Both the position numbers and the translations under genes were made by a program. DNA of 64,000 nt from Eretmocerus hayati (taxonomy: Eukaryota; Arthropoda; Insecta; Hymenoptera; Aphelinidae): positions 176,745,021 through 176,809,020 of the forward strand of contig CM056741.1 in NCBI GenBank assembly GCA_029851415.1, in the 5' to 3' direction. Shown here one piece after another: positions 59,899 to 64,000 of the stretch. Every line of letters begins with the position of its first letter. The first letter of the stretch is position 1. Under the pieces are notes generated by a model that was given only the letters and a program-made list of their open reading frames with translations, was not told the DNA's origin and ran no database searches.

Positions 59899-61167
59899 AT
59901 GGAAGCGATTCGGGGCTCGTGCATAATGATTATCGCATTTTGTGCGTACTGTGTCTTTATTTGGGGTTTGAAATTGTTGATCAGTAGTTTTGATATCAAG
60001 GAGTTTATGACAGAATGGGATGGCACAAGACAAGATATTAACAACATAACTTACATGGCAAGAAGAGATGGAGGTGTGCTATACGGAATTTACAGGAATT
60101 ATACATCTGGAAAAGTACTCGAAGTGCATTTGAATACTCCAAATTTCAACAAATATTTGAACGTGTCTCTGCCAATGATCAAGAGTGACAGAATTGGATA
60201 CATGCTGCATTCGGTTGGAACTCATCATGCAATTGTTGCATACGTTGGTGAAAAATACAGTGAGGCTAATGCAAATCCCATCCATTTGGTTGTGGCTGAT
60301 CTAGAGAGTGGCAACTCTAGTGATGTGGGCATTACATTTAATTTACACACAAACAATTGGTTAGGTTTTTTCATCAAGGGATTTGAGTTTAATATAATAG
60401 TTGACGACAAATCTGTATGCATTACAACTAATTTGTGCAAGATACCATATAATTATACAGAAATTGCGATTGGTCAGCCCGTTGAAATTCTACCAGGAGA
60501 CCTACAACTAATTCGGCATTATTATGTGTCAAATGATCTATACGATCGTGGATATATTGTACCACATCACATGGTATCAACAGTCAAACTTGCTGAAGAA
60601 TTTGAAAGAGATAAAGTAATTAATACTGACGTGCAGATACCAATAAAAAACGGATCACCAGCTTCTTCAATGCAAACTGTAACTCCATCTATAGCTTTGC
60701 AGACTTCATCTAACAATAGTGGAGGTTTCATTGAAAAATTCGAATATAAACGTTTTTCCGGTAAATGTAATTTATCTACACAGCCTAAAGATGAAAATCT
60801 TCGATGTACTACGTTCATTGATAAACGTCTTAGAAATGATATCTCGATTAAAGTAGGACAAAATGCTTCGAGTTTAGCGATGACCAATTTGTCTGAGGAT
60901 GGTATTGTATACTTTACGATTCATTGTTATGAAAGAATTTGTCATAAATTCAATGTAGGGAGAATTCAGTTGAATGGAGATTTTAGTAAGAGGGAAATAT
61001 TGGTCGATTTTAAATGTGATCCAGGAAAATCAGATTCTGTTCTAAGTAGGTTCAATGAAATCGATGACCAGGTTTGCATTGCTGTATTATGCCAAAATCG
61101 AGATCAAGGTAATTTTAACCAAATAAGGTATTCATATTTTAGTAGATGCTTTGATAGAAGACTTTAA
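59899..61167 (+). CDS. Intronless membrane-anchored or secreted glycoprotein, family unknown
   Basis: A single uninterrupted frame of 422 residues, by far the longest in the window. The start codon has a purine at -3 and G at +4. Residues 8-29 are strongly hydrophobic (CIMIIAFCAYCVFIWGLKLL), after a short N-terminus with one basic residue, so this is an uncleaved signal anchor (type II) or a signal peptide. The remainder has no further membrane segment. It carries ten N-x-S/T sites (N49, N67, N88, N139, N185, N251, N272, N291, N322, N330) and ten cysteines between C174 and C417, an even number suited to disulfides. Residues 245-275 are a Ser/Thr-rich linker that may separate two domains. I do not recognise a family or catalytic motif. 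The lack of introns could reflect retroposition, horizontal transfer or a lineage-specific secreted family. It is convergent with the odorant-receptor exons, with 498 bp between stops. Confidence 0.8.
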   Translation: MEAIRGSCIMIIAFCAYCVFIWGLKLLISSFDIKEFMTEWDGTRQDINNITYMARRDGGVLYGIYRNYTSGKVLEVHLNTPNFNKYLNVSLPMIKSDRIGYMLHSVGTHHAIVAYVGEKYSEANANPIHLVVADLESGNSSDVGITFNLHTNNWLGFFIKGFEFNIIVDDKSVCITTNLCKIPYNYTEIAIGQPVEILPGDLQLIRHYYVSNDLYDRGYIVPHHMVSTVKLAEEFERDKVINTDVQIPIKNGSPASSMQTVTPSIALQTSSNNSGGFIEKFEYKRFSGKCNLSTQPKDENLRCTTFIDKRLRNDISIKVGQNASSLAMTNLSEDGIVYFTIHCYERICHKFNVGRIQLNGDFSKREILVDFKCDPGKSDSVLSRFNEIDDQVCIAVLCQNRDQGNFNQIRYSYFSRCFDRRL

Positions 61168-61665
61168 ACATAAAGCTACAGATCTCAGATCATTAGTTCA
61201 AACGCCCACATTGCGCGATTTGTTTCAAGATGAAAATTTGATCTCTTGAAGATATAAGATTAAGAGATCACTAAAACTCTTTTGAGATTGGCTCAACTTG
61301 AAGAATGCTTCTTGTGACCTCAATTGTTTCTAATTATTAGACTACAAACTTTTAATTGATGAAAAACTATAACGACGAAACTGGCTGATCGCGTACCCCC
61401 TACAGTGCATGCATGAAGAACCTGCACTGCAATCTTTGACACGGTACCGGTATCGATTTAGATCATCAGTTTCTGAGTAATATTTCATCAATCATTCCAG
61501 CGTCAGAAAAATTTTCAGCGTCAGAAATTTCAACTTTCGTCAAGAAATTTTACAATTTTTTTTTCACTTTTCAATCTAAGTGACAAACTTCTACCTCTTA
61601 GAAGGATAATCTCTTGCTGACCTCTTCGTCATTCTTGTAACACGACGCATTAATATCAGGTGGTT

Positions 61666-62316
61666 TTAAGCCCTTTCTGATCTCAGAGATGATAAGGCAG
61701 TAAAATAAGAGCACGATAGTTGGATGATCTGAAAAGATGAATCTCGTTTTTAGATTTGAAAAATAAAGCATATTCAGGTTTCAAGATGAAGTGATTATTG
61801 TTGCTTACTTGTGCAAACGATTCCATTGAAGAAATCGATATAAAACCACACGTCAAAATCGGGGAATTTTGTGATTTTTGAAAGATTATTTGTAAACATT
61901 TTTGCTCCTTTGCTGAGCTGAGATGTCAGTCACAATCATGTCTAAACATCGAAACTGTATGTTATCGATATTGTATGCGTTCCCTTGACTCAAATCTCAA
62001 GCATACATTGCTCAAATTATAATTCATTCTTACACAGAAAAAGCCAATCTTTCACCGCAGTTGATGATGAGTTCACTTGCTAAATTCGCGCAGAATGAAA
62101 TAAAGTATATCCCAACAATGATGCAACCAAATATCACCCTTTTCCATAAACATGCATTCCCATAAATCGTCTGAAATTTGAGCTTTGCGTAATTGTTCAT
62201 GACATTCTCTAGATACATGCGACTCAATACTCACGTAGTAATAGAACAAAGCTAACACAATTATACTTTCAATGGTCATCCACAGTGTGATCAAAGAGAA
62301 AATTTCGTCTAGTGAT
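61666..62316 (-). pseudogene. Odorant receptor, four C-terminal exons, probable pseudogene
   Basis: Four minus-strand exons join in phase: 62235-62316, 62034-62170, 61809-61941 and 61666-61728, with introns of 64, 92 and 80 bp and good GT-AG sites (GTGAGT, GTAAGA, GTAAGC). The joined protein of about 140 residues fits the end of insect seven-transmembrane odorant receptors. LDEIFSLITLWMTIESIIV matches the helix-5 region. CGERLAFSV then leads to the usual Trp region, KCLQIIFQKSQNSPILTCGF is the loop before helix 7, and SCSYFTALSSLRSERA is the C-terminus. At the place where the family has a conserved Trp after SV-HDCD, the codon is TGA (61926-61928). A downstream acceptor (exon starting at 61917) would skip the stop but delete the Trp segment. 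Exons for the N-terminal two thirds are not found, and a SINE-like insert lies just upstream. Confidence 0.7.
61762..61767 (+). promoter_or_regulatory. Possible poly(A) signal AATAAA
   Basis: First perfect AATAAA after the 422-codon gene, about 600 bp past its stop. It lies within an intron of the antisense receptor. Confidence 0.3.
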
Positions 62317-62369
62317 CTGCAGCAACTCAAAAAGTGTATATTAGATCAATGAAAAGCTTAAGGCGAGTC

Positions 62370-62515
62370 CGTACACTGTCACGTGGTCGATCCAGGCCTA
62401 GGGAATTGTGGTGTCCCCACCGCCGTCTCAAATTTTACAAATGTAAGAGTTCGAGCCCAGCAAGTGGCGCCACCACGGTAGTGCACAATACCAAAAGGTT
62501 ATGTGGCGTGTGAGT
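62370..62515 (+). repeat. Possible SINE-like insert
   Basis: A GC-richer patch with a B-box-like GAGTTCGAGCCC and GTGGCGCCACCACGG. The A-box is unclear. It sits upstream of the receptor exons. Confidence 0.25.
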
Positions 62516-62760
62516 TAGATGGAATGAGGGGTTAGTAATAATACATTCAACGATATGATATTATTTTCTTATCTCTCCAACGCTTATCTGTGACACTCAA
62601 CAGTGAAAACTCATTATTTGAGCCCCTTTGCCACGATGCGAATGATAGGTTACGAACGACCATGTTGAATGGCACGTCTTTGGATGTGTGTTGTTCGAGT
62701 GACGTCTCATCTATGTGATTGTTTCTCCTCAGAATTGCCAGAATTTTTTTGTCGATTGGA

Positions 62761-62928
62761 ATCATGCCATTCTATTTTCTCCAATTATTTTCATGAATAC
62801 ATATAAACAACTCGCGTTTTTATCGTTTTTCTAAATACATTCTAATCATGCCATTCTACTTTTCGCAATAATTCTCATGAATTCATATAAACAACTCATG
62901 TTTATATCGTTTTTCAAAAATACATCCT
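62761..62928 (+). repeat. 84-bp tandem duplication
   Basis: Two units (62761-62844 and 62845-62928), each starting ATCATGCCATTCTA and containing CATATAAACAACTC and TATCGTTTTTC. They differ at roughly a dozen positions. Confidence 0.8.
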
Positions 62929-63479
62929 CAAGCTGTCAGCAACATACCTAGCTGTTGCAATCCTTCTGTCTTTTCAAGTTCAATAAATATATCGTGATAC
63001 GTCCTCTCATTCATTTTACACTGTTGCTTTCAAACAACCCACCAAAAAACTACTGCTGAATATCACAAATGTTGAAATTTCAGTCTTGTGCTATTACTGC
63101 TAATTTTTTGGGACCGAACTGTCAATTCTTCTCAACCTATATAGATTGGCAGAGCATGCCGAGTTATGGGCTAAATGTCTGTAAATCCATTGAATTATCA
63201 ATATCCAAATTTTGAAACTTTTCATGAACTTTACATGATAATGCGATCATACGTGTTTAGAATCTTTATGTACAGAAAGCTTATCTCTGTTGTTACTGAA
63301 ATTTGCATCCCAACCACAAATCTTATAGATAACAGAATGAATCGTGTCATAATTATGTAAACAAAAAATCAATCAAGTAATCTATCAACGAATGAACTCA
63401 GTTCAAATATGCACATATTTTCACGCACAGTCACCATTTGACTCATGCTCAAATCTAGGGATATCTATTACCCTTGAAC

Positions 63480-63682
63480 GTTAATTTCGGTTTCAGAACC
63501 ATCGTTTCAGTGGATCTCTGCATCCTTAGACACATATTATTGATTTTCAGGATATGTTGCATCTTTCTATGCGTATGGCTGATCCAAAAGTTGTATGATG
63601 CATCTTTATATGCGTCTGATTGTTTGTAAGGATCTATTACATCCTCTATCAAGACCTATTTGTCTGAATTCCTTGTTACATC
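63480..63682 (-). repeat. 39-bp degenerate minisatellite
   Basis: On the minus strand GATGYA recurs at 63682, 63643, 63604, 63563 and 63524, spacing 39, 39, 41 and 39. Units are strongly diverged apart from this phase mark and partial AGATCC/ATATCC and ACGCATA blocks. A 65-codon frame runs over it. Confidence 0.55.
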
Positions 63683-64000
63683 TTCGTTTCATGGATTTAG
63701 CTTATCAATCACGCCGAACTTGAAACAGCTCTCTAATCATTTGACAAGAAAAAATGTTCTCAGACTGGTTTCTCGATACAGATCACGTTTCACCAAATAT
63801 CGAATACATTTATAAATGTTTGACACCGAAAAAATCAGTCCAAATCGTTATTCATCTCTGACGCAATTCAGCACAGAGGTATACAATCAACTTATCACTC
63901 GTATTATTATTTTTCGTATACGAAAAATTAATTCGTATCATTACAGAGGTATACGATTCACGTATATAGCGGTGCGATTGACTGTCAGAGAGCATGGTTA

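Noticed and set aside
62547..62765. Candidate upstream exon of the odorant receptor
   Set aside because: The frame has no hydrophobic helix or receptor motif and no donor in the needed phase.

Overview
This is eukaryotic nuclear DNA. It is AT-rich, sparse in genes and dense in repeats, with short introns (56 to 92 bp) where genes can be read. The two best identity clues are the C-terminal exons of an insect seven-transmembrane odorant receptor (61666-62316, minus strand) and an insect-type non-LTR retrotransposon ORF1 (37767-38207). I infer an insect, most likely a hymenopteran such as a parasitoid wasp. The order is inference, the insect call is fairly firm.

Left end (1-8.1 kb): the last two exons of a minus-strand gene for a Lys/Glu-rich coiled-coil protein (2000-2736), then a 1.7-kb foldback element nested around a second foldback (2785-4468 and 2847-3992) that carries a spliced coding-like segment. 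Three tRNA-like modules and a 763-bp foldback follow (5.2-6.3 kb), and two putative exons of an unrecognised minus-strand gene lie at 7694-8055.

Middle (8-30 kb): mostly non-coding. It holds simple repeats, a tandem hairpin repeat (16577-16965), a 163-bp hairpin repeat with an inverted partner 9 kb away, a CpG/TATA/CCAAT-rich stretch that may be regulatory (17.5-20.6 kb), and a near-perfect 204-bp inverted repeat whose arms each carry a hammerhead-ribozyme-like core (26575-27008).

Right-middle (30-57 kb): a graveyard of mobile elements. It includes two 914-bp TA-flanked Tc1/mariner-like foldbacks, a 1.5-kb foldback with CAACCANNGGTTG termini, a non-LTR insertion with a 13-bp target-site duplication, a 1.35-kb foldback (43331-44682) related at its tips to the one at 2847-3992, and several MITE-like hairpins.

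Right end (57-64 kb): the only long uninterrupted gene, an intronless 422-residue membrane-anchored or secreted glycoprotein (59899-61167, plus strand). It is convergent with the odorant-receptor exons, which carry an in-frame stop where the family normally has a conserved Trp. A 39-bp minisatellite closes the window.

The genes do not form a pathway. The most unusual signal is the group of foldback elements whose tips are arrays of short palindromic motifs. Each element has its own motif, all copies inside one element match each other, and at least two elements share the flanking sequence while differing in the motif.
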